Shown piece after piece: positions 1-10,646 of a DNA stretch of 64,000 nucleotides. Each line of letters begins with the position of its first letter. Positions within the stretch are counted from its first letter, which is position 1. The stretch is from positions 69,501-133,500 of the forward strand of contig NZ_FNXG01000005.1 of NCBI RefSeq assembly GCF_900108405.1. The letters run 5' to 3'. Origin of the DNA: Paracoccus alkenifer. Its GTDB lineage: Bacteria > Pseudomonadota > Alphaproteobacteria > Rhodobacterales > Rhodobacteraceae. A program made the translations under genes and the position numbers. The notes beneath the pieces are model-generated. The model did no database searches. It was not told the origin of the DNA and saw only the letters and a list, made by a program, of their open reading frames with translations.

Positions 1-41
1 CCCCCTTCCCTTGGCAGCGCCGCACCTGCGGCAAAGATGCT

Positions 42-129
42 GGGGTATTTGGTCCAGAAAGAAGACATCGGCGAGCAAGCCCCGAGGCCGTGATTCCGGA
101 CTCGGGGCTTCTTTCTGGTTCAAATACCC
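42..129. repeat. Nested inverted repeat, REP-like tails facing each other
   Basis: A 22-bp motif beginning GGGTATTTGG and ending CAGAAAGAAG (43-64) recurs as its near-perfect reverse complement at 108-129. Inside this pair is a 10-bp stem, AAGCCCCGAG at 77-86 against CTCGGGGCTT at 101-110. The outer motif is the tail of a dispersed element also seen at 10591-10636, 16416-16460 and, inside a gene, 51801-51853. It sits downstream of the selD stop. Confidence 0.7.
77..116. terminator. Probable rho-independent terminator
   Basis: A 10-bp G+C-rich stem (77-86 with 101-110) is followed on the + strand by a T-rich run (TTCTTTCT). It could end transcription entering from the left. Read on the other strand it lies about 40 bp past the selD stop, but the T-run is weaker there. 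Only the hairpin is seen; the function is inferred. Confidence 0.5.
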
Positions 130-156
130 ATCCGGCCTTGCCGCGGGCGGGGCGGT

Positions 157-1200
157 TCAGATGACGGTGATGCCCTGCCCCTCTTCCACGCGGCCGACGA
201 TGGCGGACAGCGGATAGCCGGCGTCGTGCAGGCGGTGCAGCCAACCCTCGGCGGCATCGGGCGCGACCGCGACCAGCAGCCCGCCCGAGGTCTGCGGGTC
301 GCACATCAGCGCCCGCGCCCAGTCGGGGCAGTTGTCGGGTAGTGTCACTTCGGGGCCGCAGGCGGCCCAGTTGCGGGTCGAGGCGCCGGTGATGTGACCC
401 GCCCGCGCCAGTTCCTCGGCCCGGTTCAGCAGCGGCAGGGCGGCGCGTTCGATCACCACCCGCACGCCCGAGCCGCGGGCCATTTCCAGCCCGTGGCCCA
501 GGATGCCAAAGCCGGTCACGTCGGTGATGGCATGGACCGCCGGATCCTCGGCCAGCTCAGGCCCGATCCGGTTCAACAGCGTGGTCGAGGCGATCATTTC
601 CGCGATTCCCGCATCGTCCAGCGCGGATTTCTTGATCGCCGCCGAATAGATGCCGACGCCCAGCCCCTTGGTCAGGATCAGCACGTCGCCCGGCTGTGCA
701 TCGGCGTTGCGGCGCAGTTTTGCGGGATCGACCAGCCCGATCACCGCCAGCCCGTAGATCGGTTCCGGCGCGTCGATGGAATGGCCGCCCGCGACCGGAA
801 TCCCGGCCTCGGCGCAGATGGCGCGGCCGCCGGCAAGGATCTGGCGGATCATCTCGGCGGGCAGCTTGTCGATCGGCATCCCCAGGATCGCCAGCGCCAT
901 GATCGGGCGCCCGCCCATCGCGTAGATGTCGGAAATCGCGTTGGTCGCCGCGATGCGGCCAAAGGCGTGGGGATCGTCCACCATCGGCATGAAGAAATCG
1001 GTGGTCGCGATCACTGCGGTCTTGTCGTCGATCTGCCAGACCGCGGCGTCGTCGGCGGTTTCCGTCCCCACCAGCAGCTGCGGGAACATCTGCCCGACCG
1101 GCTGGTCGGCCAGCAGTTCGCGCAGCACCGCCGGGGCAAGCTTGCAGCCGCAGCCGCCGCCGTGGGACAGCTGGGACAGGCGGATCCGGGTCTCGGTCAT
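157..1200 (-). CDS. selD: Selenide, water dikinase SelD
   Basis: SelD makes selenophosphate from selenide and ATP, the selenium donor for SelA. The 347-residue length is normal for the family. The glycine-rich N-terminal motif contains Cys17 and Lys20 (HGGGCGCK), matching the catalytic Cys17/Lys20 region of E. coli SelD, so this is the cysteine form and not a Sec-containing SelD. A PurM-like ATP-binding core and a C-terminal domain follow ([11 protein letters not shown] near the end). The gene is divergent from the formate dehydrogenase operon across a 234-bp spacer. With selA, selB and selC downstream of that operon it completes the Sec machinery within about 10.5 kb. Confidence 0.96.
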   Translation of the reverse strand: MTETRIRLSQLSHGGGCGCKLAPAVLRELLADQPVGQMFPQLLVGTETADDAAVWQIDDKTAVIATTDFFMPMVDDPHAFGRIAATNAISDIYAMGGRPIMALAILGMPIDKLPAEMIRQILAGGRAICAEAGIPVAGGHSIDAPEPIYGLAVIGLVDPAKLRRNADAQPGDVLILTKGLGVGIYSAAIKKSALDDAGIAEMIASTTLLNRIGPELAEDPAVHAITDVTGFGILGHGLEMARGSGVRVVIERAALPLLNRAEELARAGHITGASTRNWAACGPEVTLPDNCPDWARALMCDPQTSGGLLVAVAPDAAEGWLHRLHDAGYPLSAIVGRVEEGQGITVI

Positions 1201-1434
1201 GGGGAATCTTTCGTTGCAGCACCTTGGGGATAACGCGGCGCTCGGGGCGATAAGTCAAGCCGCCGGACCCGGCCGGACACCCCCGCCCCGCGCAGCTTTT
1301 TGACAAGTTGCCGGCGCCGCAACCCCGGCAATACGTTATGTTCACGGCGTAATATCGCGCTGTCGTTGACTTGTAGGCGATTCCGCCCGACACTGGTTTC
1401 ACCTATCTTGGTATGACAGGCACAGGAGGATCGA
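1201..1434. promoter_or_regulatory. Divergent promoter region selD / fdnG
   Basis: This 234-bp gap separates the selD and fdnG start codons and must carry both promoters. A TTGACT hexamer at 1366-1371 could be a -35 box toward fdnG, but no good -10 follows at 17 bp. An AGGAGG ribosome-binding site lies just before the fdnG ATG. No clear regulator operator was recognised. Confidence 0.4.
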
Positions 1435-4400
1435 ATGAACATCGACCTCTCACGCCGCGGCTTTCTGAAGCTTGCAGGTGCGGGAGTCGCGGCGACATCG
1501 CTGGGGGCCATGGGCTTTGGCGGTGCAGAGGCAGCGGAACTGGCGCATGTGCGCAAATTCAAGCTGGCCGAAACGTCCGAGACCCGCAACACATGTCCCT
1601 ATTGCTCTGTCGCCTGCGGCGTCATCATCTATGCCCGCGCCGATGAGGCCGGCAAGCGCCGCGTGGTCCATATCGAGGGCGACGCCGACCATCCGGTCAA
1701 CCGCGGCACGCTGTGCCCCAAAGGCTCGGCGCTCAAGGATTTCGTCAACGCCGAGACCCGCCTGACCGAGCCGATGATCCGCCGCGCCGGCTCCGACCGG
1801 TTCGAGCCGATTTCCTGGGACGAGGCGCTGGACAAGATCGCCCGCGCGATCAAGGACGACCGCGACGCCAATTTGGTGACCACGAACGAGGCGGGCGTGC
1901 CCGTCAACCGCTGGTCCACCACGGGTTTCCTGGCCGCCTCGGCCACCACCAATGAAACGGCCTGGCTGACCTACAAGGTGGTCCGGTCGATGGGTATTGT
2001 AGGTTTCGACAACCAGGCGCGCGTCTGACACGGCCCCACGGTGTCCAGTTTGGGCCCGACATTTGGCCGTGGAGCGATGACCAACTCCTGGACCGACATC
2101 AAGAATACCGATCTCGTGATCGTCATGGGCGGCAATGCTGCCGAAGCGCATCCCTGCGGCTTCAAATGGGTGACCGAGGCGAAACACCATCGCGGCGCCA
2201 AGCTGATCGTCGTGGACCCGCGGTTCACGCGCACGGCCAGCGTGTCCGATTATTATGCCCCGATCCGCCCCGGTTCCGACATCGCCTTTCTGATGGGGAT
2301 GATCCGGTGGATGATCGAGAACGACAAGGTGCAGTGGTCCTACGTCAAGGCCTTCACCAACGCCTCGCTGCTGGTGAAAGAGGAATTCGGCTGGGCCGAC
2401 GGCCTGTTCACCGGCTATGACGAGGAAAAGCGCGACTATGACCGTTCCAGCTGGGAATATCAGCTGGGCGAGGATGGCTTTGCGCTGACCGACCCGACGT
2501 TGCAGCATCCGCGCTGCGTCTGGAACCTGCTGAAAGCCCATGTGGACGTGTATACGCCCGAGATGGTCGAGCGGATCTGCGGCACTCCGAAAGAGCGGTT
2601 TCTCAAGATCGCCGAGATGATCGGGGAATGTTCGTCGCCGACCAAGACCATGACCTCGATGTATGCGCTGGGGTGGACGCAGCACGCCAAGGGCTCGCAG
2701 AATATCCGCGGCATGGCGATGTTGCAGCTGATCCTGGGCAATATCGGGGTGCCGGGTGGCGGCATGAACGCGCTGCGCGGTCATTCCAACATCCAGGGGC
2801 TGACCGACATCGGGCTGATGTCGAACCTGATCCCGGGCTATCTGAACATCCCGACGGAAAAGGAACCCGACTGGGAAACCTACATGAAGTCGCGGCAGTT
2901 CAAGCCGCTGCTTCCCGGCCAGACCAGCTATTGGCAGAACTACTCCAAGTTCATGGTTTCGTTCCAGAAATCCATGTGGGGTGACGCGGCGACGGCGGAA
3001 AACGACTGGGCATACCACTATCTGCCCAAGCTGGACGTGCCCGCCTATGACATGCTGCGCATGTTCGAGCTGATGGATCAGGGCAAGGTGAACCTGTATT
3101 TCTGTCAGGGCTTCAACCCGCTGCTGGCGCTGTCCAACCGCGGCAAGAACACCTCGGCGCTGTCCAAGCTCAAGCTGCTGGTGGTGATGGACCCGCTGCA
3201 GACCGAGACCGCGCGGTTCTGGGAAAACCACGGCGCGTTCAACGACGTGGACCCGGCCGCGATCCAGACCGAGGTGATCGAGCTGCCGACCTCGTGCTTT
3301 GCCGAGGACGAAGGCGCGCTGGTCAACTCGGGCCGCTGGCTGCAGTGGCACTGGGCGGCGGCCGAGCCGCCGGGTCAGGCCAGGCACGACACCTGGATCA
3401 TGGCGCAGATCTTCAACCGGGTGCGCGAGCTTTACGCGGCCGAGGGGGGCGCCTTCCCCGATCCGATCCTGAACCTGACCTGGCCCTATGCCGATCCCTC
3501 GACGCCGATGCCAGACGAGCTGGCGCGCGAGATGAACGGCACCGCGCTGGCCGATGTGACCGACCCCGCCGACCCGACCAAAGTGCTGACCGCGGCGGGC
3601 AAGCAGGTGACGTCCTTTGCCGAACTGCGCGATGACGGCTCGACCGCCTGCGGCTGCTGGATCTATTCCGGCTGCTTCAACGAGGACGGCAACAACATGG
3701 CGCGGCGGGACAATTCCGACCCCTCGGGGCTGGGCGTCCATTCCAACTGGGCGTGGAGCTGGCCGCTGAACCGGCGCACGCTGTATAACCGCGCCTCGGC
3801 CGACCTTGACGGCAAGCCGTGGGATCCCGAACGGGCGCTGCTCAGCTGGAACGGCGAACGCTGGGAGGGCCACGACGTCCCCGACATCGCGCCCACCGCC
3901 AAGCCGGGCGAGGTGATGCCGTTCATCATGAACCCCGAAGGCGTGTCGCGCCTGTTCAGCCGGGGCATGATGCGCGACGGGCCGTTCCCCACGCATATGG
4001 AGCCGTTCGAATCCCCGGTGCAGAACGTCTTCAACGACCGGATGCGCGGGAACCCGGTGGCGCGGATGTTCGAAAGCGATGCGGCGACGCTGGGCACCTC
4101 GGACGAGTTCCCCTTTGTCGCCACCAGCTATCGCCTGACCGAGCATTTCCACTACTGGACCAAGCACAACAAGGTGAACGCGGCGATGCAGCCCGAGTTC
4201 TTCGTCGAGATCAGCGAAGAGCTGGCCGTCGAAAAGGGTATCCAGCGCGGCGGCAAGGTGCGGGTCTGGTCCAAGCGGGGCGAGGTCTGGGCCAAGGCCC
4301 TGGTCACCAAGCGGATCAAGCCGCTGACCTGCGACGGCAAGACCGTCCATGTCGTCGGCATCCCGCTGCACTGGGGCTTTGTGGGCGCGGCGAAAAAGGG

Positions 4401-4512
4401 CTGGGGGCCGAACAGCCTGACGCCCGCCGTCGGTGACGCCAACATCGAGACGCCGGAATTCAAGGCGTTCCTGGTCAACATCGAACCCGCCACAGGGGAG
4501 GCTCTGGCATGA
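1435..4512 (+). CDS. fdnG: Formate dehydrogenase-N/O type alpha subunit, selenocysteine-containing
   Basis: Catalytic molybdopterin subunit oxidising formate to CO2 on the periplasmic face. The reading frame is interrupted only by TGA at 2026-2028 (codon 198), in the context QARV-UGA-HGPT, exactly where E. coli FdnG/FdoG carry Sec. Translation continues in the same frame to 4512, giving 1025 residues with Sec. A twin-arginine signal (SRRGFLK) starts the protein, followed by a [4Fe-4S] motif with Cys54, Cys57, Cys61 and Cys94, then the Mo-bisMGD domains. A strong AGGAGG site precedes the ATG. The next gene overlaps by 4 bases. Automated annotation would split this into a 197-residue and an 823-residue protein; it is one gene, not a frameshift or pseudogene. 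Confidence 0.96.
2029..2071 (+). promoter_or_regulatory. SECIS element for Sec insertion in fdnG
   Basis: Immediately after the UGA, CACGGCC (2029-2035) pairs with GGCCGTG (2065-2071). An upper stem pairs G2040-G2041 with C2056-C2057 and 2043-2047 with 2051-2055. It leaves T2042 unpaired as a bulge and a short GTT loop. Bacterial SECIS elements recognised by SelB are known to need a bulged U in the upper stem and a GU in the loop, and both are present. The element also encodes protein. Confidence 0.9.
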
Positions 4513-5510
4513 CGATGGCTCCCGATCTTGACAGCCCGCGCACCGCGGTGGCGAACCCGCCGGTGCAGCCGATGGAAAGCAACCTTGGCCAGGGGGACGT
4601 GGTGCGTTCCTCGGCCGGGGGGCCGGTCGCGGAAAGCCCCCGCGACCTGACCGACGTGGCCAAGCTGATCGACGTCAGCAAATGCATCGGCTGCAAGGCG
4701 TGCCAGACCGCATGTGTGGAATGGAACGACACGCAGCCGGAAATCGGCGTCAATGTGGGGGTCTATGAAAACCCCCACGACCTGACCCCGGAAATGTATA
4801 CGCTGATGCGGTTCACCGAATACGACAACCCGGAGACCGGCGATTTCGAATGGCTGATCCGCAAGGACGGCTGCATGCATTGCGTCGATCCGGGCTGTCT
4901 GAAAGCCTGCCCGGCGCCCGGCGCCATCGTGCAGTATTCCAACGGCATCGTGGATTTCATCAGCGAGAACTGCATCGGCTGCGGCTACTGCATCTCGGGC
5001 TGTCCCTTTGACATCCCGCGGCTCAGCCCGACCCAGCATGTCGTCAAGAAATGCACGCTGTGTTCGGACCGGGTGGCGGTGGGGCAGGGTCCGGCCTGCG
5101 CCAAGGCCTGCCCGACCCAGGCGATCACCTTTGGCAGCAAAGAGGACATGACCGCCCTTGCCGCCGAACGGATCGAGGATCTGAAGTCGCGCGGCTACGA
5201 CAACGCCGGGCTTTACGACCCGCAGGGCGTCGGCGGCACCCATGTGATGTATGTGCTGCATCACGCGGACAAGCCCTCGATCTACAACGGCCTGCCCGAC
5301 GATCCGAAAATCTCGGACGTGGTGCAGGGGTGGAAAGGCCCGACCAAGCCCGCCGGCATCGCCGCAGTGGGGCTTGCCGCAGTGGGCGCCGCCGCGATGG
5401 CGCTGTTCACCCGCAGCCGCGTCACGCCCGAGGACGAAGCCGAGGCCGCCGAGCTGGTGCAAGAGGAAATGCGCGGCTCTGCCCGGCCTGACGACAGGGG
5501 GACCGCGTGA
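4509..5510 (+). CDS. fdxH: Formate dehydrogenase beta subunit, four [4Fe-4S] ferredoxin
   Basis: Electron-transfer subunit taking electrons from the alpha subunit to the membrane cytochrome. Four cysteine clusters are visible: [11 protein letters not shown] near residue 60, [14 protein letters not shown] near 125, [12 protein letters not shown] near 157, and CTLC followed by CAKACP near 180-200. One hydrophobic helix near residues 275-300 ([16 protein letters not shown]) is the usual C-terminal membrane anchor. At 333 residues it is slightly longer than E. coli FdnH/FdoH. It overlaps fdnG by 4 bases (ATGA), indicating translational coupling. Confidence 0.95.
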   Translation: MTMAPDLDSPRTAVANPPVQPMESNLGQGDVVRSSAGGPVAESPRDLTDVAKLIDVSKCIGCKACQTACVEWNDTQPEIGVNVGVYENPHDLTPEMYTLMRFTEYDNPETGDFEWLIRKDGCMHCVDPGCLKACPAPGAIVQYSNGIVDFISENCIGCGYCISGCPFDIPRLSPTQHVVKKCTLCSDRVAVGQGPACAKACPTQAITFGSKEDMTALAAERIEDLKSRGYDNAGLYDPQGVGGTHVMYVLHHADKPSIYNGLPDDPKISDVVQGWKGPTKPAGIAAVGLAAVGAAAMALFTRSRVTPEDEAEAAELVQEEMRGSARPDDRGTA

Positions 5511-6196
5511 TGACGCAGCGTGAATATTCGGAAAGCACCGACCGCATCGTCCAGACCGAACCGGTGGTGGTGAAACGCTACATCACCTTTACCCGGGTCA
5601 ACCACTGGTTCACCGCGCTGTGTTTCATCGTGCTGATGCTGTCGGGGTTCGCGCTGTTCCACCCGGCGCTATTCGGGCTGACCGCTCTGTTCGGCGGCGG
5701 GCAGAATGCGCGCTGGCTGCATCCTTTCGTTGGCGTCGCGCTGTCGATCAGCTTTCTGGGGATGTTCCTGCAACTGGCGCATCTGAACATCCTGCGGCGC
5801 GAGGATCTGGTCTGGACCCGGCACATCACCGACGTGGTGTCGGGAAACGAGGAACGCCTGCCGGAACTGGGCAAATACAACTTTGGCCAGAAGCTGGTGT
5901 TCTGGGGGATGTTCTGGCTGATCCTGGTGCTGCTGATTTCCGGCGTCGCCATGTGGATCCAGTATTTCCCGGAACTGGTGTCGATCGAAACCCGGCGCAT
6001 CGCGATCCTGGTGCATTCGGTTTCGGCGGTGCTGATCGTGCTGGTGTTCATCCTGCATATCTTTGCCGCCTTCTGGACGCAGGGCACCATCAGCGCCATG
6101 ACGCGCGGCACGGTGTCGGGCGGCTGGTCCTGGCGCCACCACCGGAAATGGCTGCGGGAACTGGCTAGACGGCAGCGGACGAAGCCGGCAGAGTAA
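5510..6196 (+). CDS. fdoI: Formate dehydrogenase gamma subunit, cytochrome b556
   Basis: Membrane diheme cytochrome b subunit that hands electrons to quinone. Four hydrophobic segments and histidines in the expected places are seen (VNHWFTALCF in helix I, LHPFVGVAL in helix II, LVHSVSAVL and ILHIFAAFW in the last helices). The 228-residue length fits FdnI/FdoI. The ATG at 5510 overlaps the fdxH stop by one base (TGATG); a GTG one codon earlier at 5507 is an alternative start. It completes the three-subunit respiratory enzyme. Confidence 0.94.
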   Translation: MTQREYSESTDRIVQTEPVVVKRYITFTRVNHWFTALCFIVLMLSGFALFHPALFGLTALFGGGQNARWLHPFVGVALSISFLGMFLQLAHLNILRREDLVWTRHITDVVSGNEERLPELGKYNFGQKLVFWGMFWLILVLLISGVAMWIQYFPELVSIETRRIAILVHSVSAVLIVLVFILHIFAAFWTQGTISAMTRGTVSGGWSWRHHRKWLRELARRQRTKPAE

Positions 6197-6233
6197 CCCT
6201 GCCCCGCGGCCGGTCCGACCCGGAGGAGACGCA

Positions 6234-7172
6234 ATGACCGAAGACACCGGAATCCGGCCCGACATGATCGGCGGCGTGCCTGCGCCGCCGCTCGCCATTC
6301 TGCCCAGGCCCTCGCGGCTGTTCACCCGGCGGGCTGAACGGTTCGCGCATCTGGCCGGGGCCTCGGCCAATCTTGCCCCTTACCTGAATTTTCTGGCGGC
6401 GCTGTGCCTTGTGCAGGCACGGCTGGCGGATGATCTGCCCGCCCCCGCCGCGCCCGATGCCGGGCGGGTGGCACTGGCGCGGGCCAGCCGGATGCCGCCG
6501 CTGGACCGGCAGGCGCTGGTGGACGATCCCGCCGTGGGTGCGGCGCTGGATGCGCTGATCGCGGCGGCGGGCGCGATCGAGATGCCCGCCCCGGCGCGGC
6601 TGGCGCTGGACGCGCTGCGCGCCGCCACGCCCGAGGATCGGCGCTGGCTGATTTCCAATATCATGGACGACATGATCCCCTCGGACAGCGCCGCACCGCA
6701 TCTGTTCGTGGCCGCGGCTGTGCAGGTCCACATGGCGCAGCTTGCCGCCTTGCTTGACGCCGACCAGCTGGTCGCGATCCGCACCGGGGTCTGCCCGTCT
6801 TGCGGCGGCCGGCCGGCCAGCTCGGTCATCACCGGGGTGATGGGGGCCGAGGGCACGCGCTATGCCGCCTGCGCCTGTTGCCAGACCCTGTGGAACGAGG
6901 TGCGGGTGAAATGCCTGTCCTGCGGCTCGACCAAGGGGATCAGCTTTCACTCGGTCGACGATGGCTCGGGCGAAGATGACGCGGACAAGGGCGCGCAGGT
7001 CAAGGCCGAGTGCTGCGACGAATGCAGCGCATGGGTCAAGCAACTGGCCCAGAACCGCAACCCGGCGCTGGACCCCATCGCCGACGACGTGGCGAGCCTG
7101 GGGCTGGACGCGCTGATGCAGGACGGCAAGTGGCGCCGGGCCGGGTTCGACCCGTTCCTGATCGGCTATTGA
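6234..7172 (+). CDS. fdhE: Formate dehydrogenase accessory protein FdhE
   Basis: Cytoplasmic factor needed for activity of respiratory formate dehydrogenases; in E. coli it binds iron through cysteine pairs. Paired cysteine motifs are seen: CPSCGG near residue 188, CACCQ near 213, CLSCGS near 227 and CCDECS near 261. The 312-residue length fits the family. GGAGGAG lies just before the ATG. It follows fdoI by 37 bp and precedes selA closely, so enzyme, maturation factor and Sec genes read as one transcript. Confidence 0.94.
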   Translation: MTEDTGIRPDMIGGVPAPPLAILPRPSRLFTRRAERFAHLAGASANLAPYLNFLAALCLVQARLADDLPAPAAPDAGRVALARASRMPPLDRQALVDDPAVGAALDALIAAAGAIEMPAPARLALDALRAATPEDRRWLISNIMDDMIPSDSAAPHLFVAAAVQVHMAQLAALLDADQLVAIRTGVCPSCGGRPASSVITGVMGAEGTRYAACACCQTLWNEVRVKCLSCGSTKGISFHSVDDGSGEDDADKGAQVKAECCDECSAWVKQLAQNRNPALDPIADDVASLGLDALMQDGKWRRAGFDPFLIGY

Positions 7173-7181
7173 CGGTCTTTG

Positions 7182-8561
7182 ATGACGGGGATGCGCGCCC
7201 TGCCCTCGGTCGACCGGCTGCTGTCGCTGCCGCAGGCGGCGGCGCTGATCGAAAGCCACGGCCGCCTTGCCACCACCAACGCAATGCGCGCCGCGCTGGA
7301 CGATGCGCGGGCAGAGCTGCGCAAGGGCGGCGCGGCACCTGACGGCGCCGCGATTGCGTCCCGCGCAGGCGCCGCGCTGGATGCCGCGGGCCAAAGCGCA
7401 CTGCGCCCGGTGCTGAACCTGACCGGCACCGTCCTGCACACCAATCTGGGCCGCGCCCTGCTGGCCGAAGCCGCGGTCGAGGCCGCAGCCGCCGCCATGC
7501 GCGCCCCCGCGGCGCTGGAATACGACCTTGCCACCGGCCGGCGCGGCGAACGCGATGCGCTGGTCGCACCCCTGATCTGCGAGCTGACCGGGGCCGAGGC
7601 CGCCACCGTGGTCAACAACAACGCCGCCGCGGTGCTGCTGGTGCTGAACACGCTTGCCGAGGGGCGCGAGGCCATCGTCTCGCGCGGCGAGCTGGTCGAG
7701 ATCGGCGGCGCCTTTCGCATCCCCGACGTGATGCGCCGCGCGGGTGTGCGGCTGGTCGAGGTCGGCACCACCAACCGCACCCACCCCCGCGACTATCGCG
7801 ACGCCGTCACCCCGGACACCGGGCTGCTGATGAAGGTGCATCCCTCGAACTACCGGATCGACGGGTTTACCGCCGCCGTTCCCGCACCTGAGGTCGCGGC
7901 GATGGCGCGGGATGTGGGCGTGGCGATGCTGAACGACCTTGGCTCGGGCACGCTGGTCGATCTGACCCGCTGGGGGCTGCCGGCGGAACCCACCGTGCGG
8001 CAGGCGGTGGCCGAGGGCGCTGATATCGTGACGTTTTCCGGCGACAAGCTGCTGGGGGGTCCGCAGGCCGGGTTCATCGTCGGCCGCGCCGATCTGATCG
8101 CGCGCATCAACCGCAACCCGCTGAAACGCGCCCTGCGGCTGGACAAGATCCGGCTGGCCGCGATCGAGGCGACGCTGCGGCTTTACCGCGACCCCGACCG
8201 GCTGGCCGAGCGCCTGCCGACGCTGCGGATGCTGACCCGCCCGCGCGACGACATCGCGGCACAGGCGCAGCGGCTGCTGGCGCCGGTGGCGGCGATGCTG
8301 CCGGAATACCGCGTGCAGGTGGTGGACTGCACCAGCCAGATCGGTTCCGGCGCGCTGCCGGTCGAGGCGCTGCCCTCGGCCGCGCTGGCCTTCGGCGGTG
8401 ATACCGGCGACGCGCCGGAACGGCTGGCGGCGCGGCTGCGCGCCCTGCCCCTGCCGGTGATCGGGCGGATCAGCGACGGCGTGCTGCTGCTGGACCTGCG
8501 CTGCCTGCCCGACGACGGCGCGCTGCTGGGGGCGATTTCGGGACTGGCGGCGGCGCGATGA
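7182..8561 (+). CDS. selA: L-seryl-tRNA(Sec) selenium transferase SelA
   Basis: PLP enzyme converting seryl-tRNA(Sec) to selenocysteinyl-tRNA(Sec) with selenophosphate. The PLP-binding Lys lies in [12 protein letters not shown] at about residue 289, near Lys295 of E. coli SelA. The N-terminal LPSVDRLL and [17 protein letters not shown] blocks are typical. Start: ATG at 7182 is preferred; TTG at 7179 and ATG at 7191 are alternatives. It lies 9 bp after fdhE and overlaps selB by 4 bases. Confidence 0.96.
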   Translation: MTGMRALPSVDRLLSLPQAAALIESHGRLATTNAMRAALDDARAELRKGGAAPDGAAIASRAGAALDAAGQSALRPVLNLTGTVLHTNLGRALLAEAAVEAAAAAMRAPAALEYDLATGRRGERDALVAPLICELTGAEAATVVNNNAAAVLLVLNTLAEGREAIVSRGELVEIGGAFRIPDVMRRAGVRLVEVGTTNRTHPRDYRDAVTPDTGLLMKVHPSNYRIDGFTAAVPAPEVAAMARDVGVAMLNDLGSGTLVDLTRWGLPAEPTVRQAVAEGADIVTFSGDKLLGGPQAGFIVGRADLIARINRNPLKRALRLDKIRLAAIEATLRLYRDPDRLAERLPTLRMLTRPRDDIAAQAQRLLAPVAAMLPEYRVQVVDCTSQIGSGALPVEALPSAALAFGGDTGDAPERLAARLRALPLPVIGRISDGVLLLDLRCLPDDGALLGAISGLAAAR

Positions 8562-10474
8562 TCGTCGGCACCGCGGGGCATATCGACCACGGCAAGACGG
8601 CGCTGGTGCGGGTGCTGACCGGCACCGACGCCGACCGGCTGGCCGAGGAAAAGACCCGCGGTATCACCATCGAGCTGGGCTTTGCCTATGCCGATCTGGG
8701 GGATGGCGGCATCACCGGCTTTGTCGATGTGCCGGGGCATGAACGTTTCGTCCACACCATGCTGGCAGGCGCGGGCGGCATCGACCTGGCGCTGCTGGTG
8801 GTGGCGGCCGACGACGGGGTGATGCCGCAAACGCGCGAGCATCTGGCGATCCTTGACCTGCTGGGGGTCCACCGCGGCGTCATAGCGCTGAGCAAGGCCG
8901 ATCTGGCCGACGACGCGCGGCGGGCAGAGGTGACGGCGCAGATTGCCGCCACGCTGGCCGGCACCGGGCTGAATGGCGCGCCGGTGCTGCCGGTATCCTC
9001 GGTCACCGGCGAGGGGATCGAGACGCTGCGCCTGACGCTCGCGCAGGCGGCGGCTGCGACCAAGGCGCGGGCGCTCGACCGGCGTTTCCGGCTCAGCGTG
9101 GACCGCAGCTTTGCGCTGAAGGGCAGCGGCACGGTGGTGACGGGGACGGTGCTGTCGGGGCAGGTCTCGGTCGGCGATACCGTCACCGTTTCGCCCCGCG
9201 GGCTGGCGGCGCGGGTGCGGGCGATCCATGCGCAGAACCGGCCGGTGCAGACCGGCATCGCCGGCCAGCGCTGCGCCCTGAATCTTGCCGGCGACGGGGT
9301 GTCGCGCGACGCCATCCACCGCGGCGACATGGTGCTGGACCCGGCGCTGCACGCGCCCAGCGACCGCATCGATGCCACGCTGCGGGTGCTGGGGTCCGAG
9401 CCGCGCCCCATCGGCACCTGGTTTCCCGCCCGCCTGCACAGCGGCGCGGCCGAGGTCGGCGCCCGCATCGTGCCGCTGGCCGAGGCGCTGATGCCGGGGG
9501 CCGAGGGGCTGGTGCAGCTGGTGCTGGACGCGCCGCTCGCGGCCTCGGTCGGGGACCGCTATATCCTGCGGGACGTGTCGGCGCGGCGCACCATCGGCGG
9601 CGGCGTGTTCGTCGATCTGCGCGCGCCCGCGCGCCGCCGCCGCACGCCGGAACGGATGCTGCAACTGGCCGCGGCGGCACAGCCGGACGCGGAACAGGCG
9701 CTGCGCGCGATGCTGGCGGCGCCGCCCTTCATGGTCGATCTGGGGGTGTTCATCCGCGACCGGGCGCTGGGTCCGGATGCGGCGGCGCGGCTGGCAGGCG
9801 CGGCGGTGGTGCTGGATGCGGGCGGCTCGAACGTCGCGCTGTCGGCCGACACCCATCGCCAGCTGGTCGGCGCGATGCTGGATACTCTGGCCCGGTTTCA
9901 CCACGAGGCGCCCGAGATGCAGGGGCCGGGGCGCGAAAAGCTGCGGCTGGCGCTGACCCCGCGCCTGCCCAAGGACGCCTTTGCCGTGCTGCTGTCCGAA
10001 CGCATCGCGGCGGGCGATGTGGTGGCCGAGGGGGCCTTTCTGCGGCTGCCCACCCATATCGTGCGCCTGTCCGAGGCGGATGAGGCGCTGTATTTGCGCA
10101 TCCTGCCTGAACTTTCGGGCGAGGCGCGGTTCCGCCCGCCCCGCGTGCGCGACATGGCCACGGCATGGGATATTCCCGAAACCGACGTGCGTCGCGTGCT
10201 GCGCATGGCGGCGCGGCAGGGGCGCGTCGATCAGATCCGCCACGACCATTATTTCCTGCGCGCCACCACCGCCGAGATGGTCGGCATCATCGCCGAGGTC
10301 CAGGCCGAGGCCCCGGACGGCTGGGTCACCGCCGCCGCGTTCCGCGACCGGGTGCAGAACGGCCGCAAGGTCGCTATCGAGATCCTCGATTTCTATGATA
10401 GGCAGGGAGTCACCTTGCGCCGCGGCGACCTGCGGCGCATCAATCCGCATCGTGCCGATCTTTACGGCGGCTGA
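8558..10474 (+). CDS. selB: Selenocysteine-specific elongation factor SelB
   Basis: GTPase that delivers Sec-tRNA(Sec) to ribosomes stalled at a UGA next to a SECIS hairpin. The N-terminal EF-Tu-like G domain shows G1 GHIDHGKT at residues 7-14, [10 protein letters not shown] and DVPGHERFV. The C-terminal third contains the winged-helix repeats that bind the SECIS RNA. At 638 residues it is a full-length SelB. It overlaps selA by 4 bases (ATGA) and is followed 8 bp later by selC. Confidence 0.96.
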   Translation: MIVGTAGHIDHGKTALVRVLTGTDADRLAEEKTRGITIELGFAYADLGDGGITGFVDVPGHERFVHTMLAGAGGIDLALLVVAADDGVMPQTREHLAILDLLGVHRGVIALSKADLADDARRAEVTAQIAATLAGTGLNGAPVLPVSSVTGEGIETLRLTLAQAAAATKARALDRRFRLSVDRSFALKGSGTVVTGTVLSGQVSVGDTVTVSPRGLAARVRAIHAQNRPVQTGIAGQRCALNLAGDGVSRDAIHRGDMVLDPALHAPSDRIDATLRVLGSEPRPIGTWFPARLHSGAAEVGARIVPLAEALMPGAEGLVQLVLDAPLAASVGDRYILRDVSARRTIGGGVFVDLRAPARRRRTPERMLQLAAAAQPDAEQALRAMLAAPPFMVDLGVFIRDRALGPDAAARLAGAAVVLDAGGSNVALSADTHRQLVGAMLDTLARFHHEAPEMQGPGREKLRLALTPRLPKDAFAVLLSERIAAGDVVAEGAFLRLPTHIVRLSEADEALYLRILPELSGEARFRPPRVRDMATAWDIPETDVRRVLRMAARQGRVDQIRHDHYFLRATTAEMVGIIAEVQAEAPDGWVTAAAFRDRVQNGRKVAIEILDFYDRQGVTLRRGDLRRINPHRADLYGG

Positions 10475-10482
10475 CAGGTTAC

Positions 10483-10578
10483 GGAGGAGAATCGTCCCCG
10501 GTGGGGCGGCCGGACTTCAAATCCGGTTGGGGCAGCGTGCCTGTCCCGGGTGGGTTCGACTCCCATTCTCCTCCGCCA
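10483..10578 (+). tRNA. selC: tRNA-Sec (UCA anticodon)
   Basis: A 96-base tRNA with an 8-bp acceptor stem (GGAGGAGA with TCTCCTCC), discriminator G and encoded CCA. The anticodon TCA is at 10517-10519 in GGACTTCAAATCC, the same anticodon-loop sequence as E. coli selC. The long variable arm (GTTGGGGCAGCGTGCCTGTCCC) and the GGTTCGACTCC T-arm are typical of tRNA(Sec). Confidence 0.97.
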
Positions 10579-10590
10579 GTCCTGGCGAGC

Positions 10591-10636
10591 GGGGGCGCTG
10601 CCCCCGCACCCCCGGGGTATTTCAACCAGAAAGAAG
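10591..10636 (+). repeat. Dispersed REP-like element, copy B
   Basis: A short GGGGGC-GCT-GCCCCC hairpin is followed by CACCCCCGGGGTATTT and CCAGAAAGAAG. The same architecture is seen at 16416-16460 and 51801-51853 and, as tails only, at 42-129. This copy lies between selC and the end of the convergent gene at 10647. Confidence 0.65.
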
Positions 10637-10646
10637 CAGCCGGGGC

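Noticed and set aside
157..1200. SelD as a selenoprotein itself
   Set aside because: The catalytic position is an ordinary TGC cysteine codon (Cys17), with no in-frame TGA.
1450..4371. Very long open frame on the - strand opposite fdnG
   Set aside because: It is antisense to a clearly identified gene and its Arg/His/Gly-rich product is typical of the complement of G+C-rich coding DNA. The same applies to long frames opposite selB, the ABC run, the glycosyltransferases and leuS.
1435..4512. Formate dehydrogenase alpha gene broken by a stop codon
   Set aside because: The TGA is at the conserved Sec position, with a SECIS hairpin and a full set of sel genes nearby, so it is a selenoprotein, not a pseudogene.
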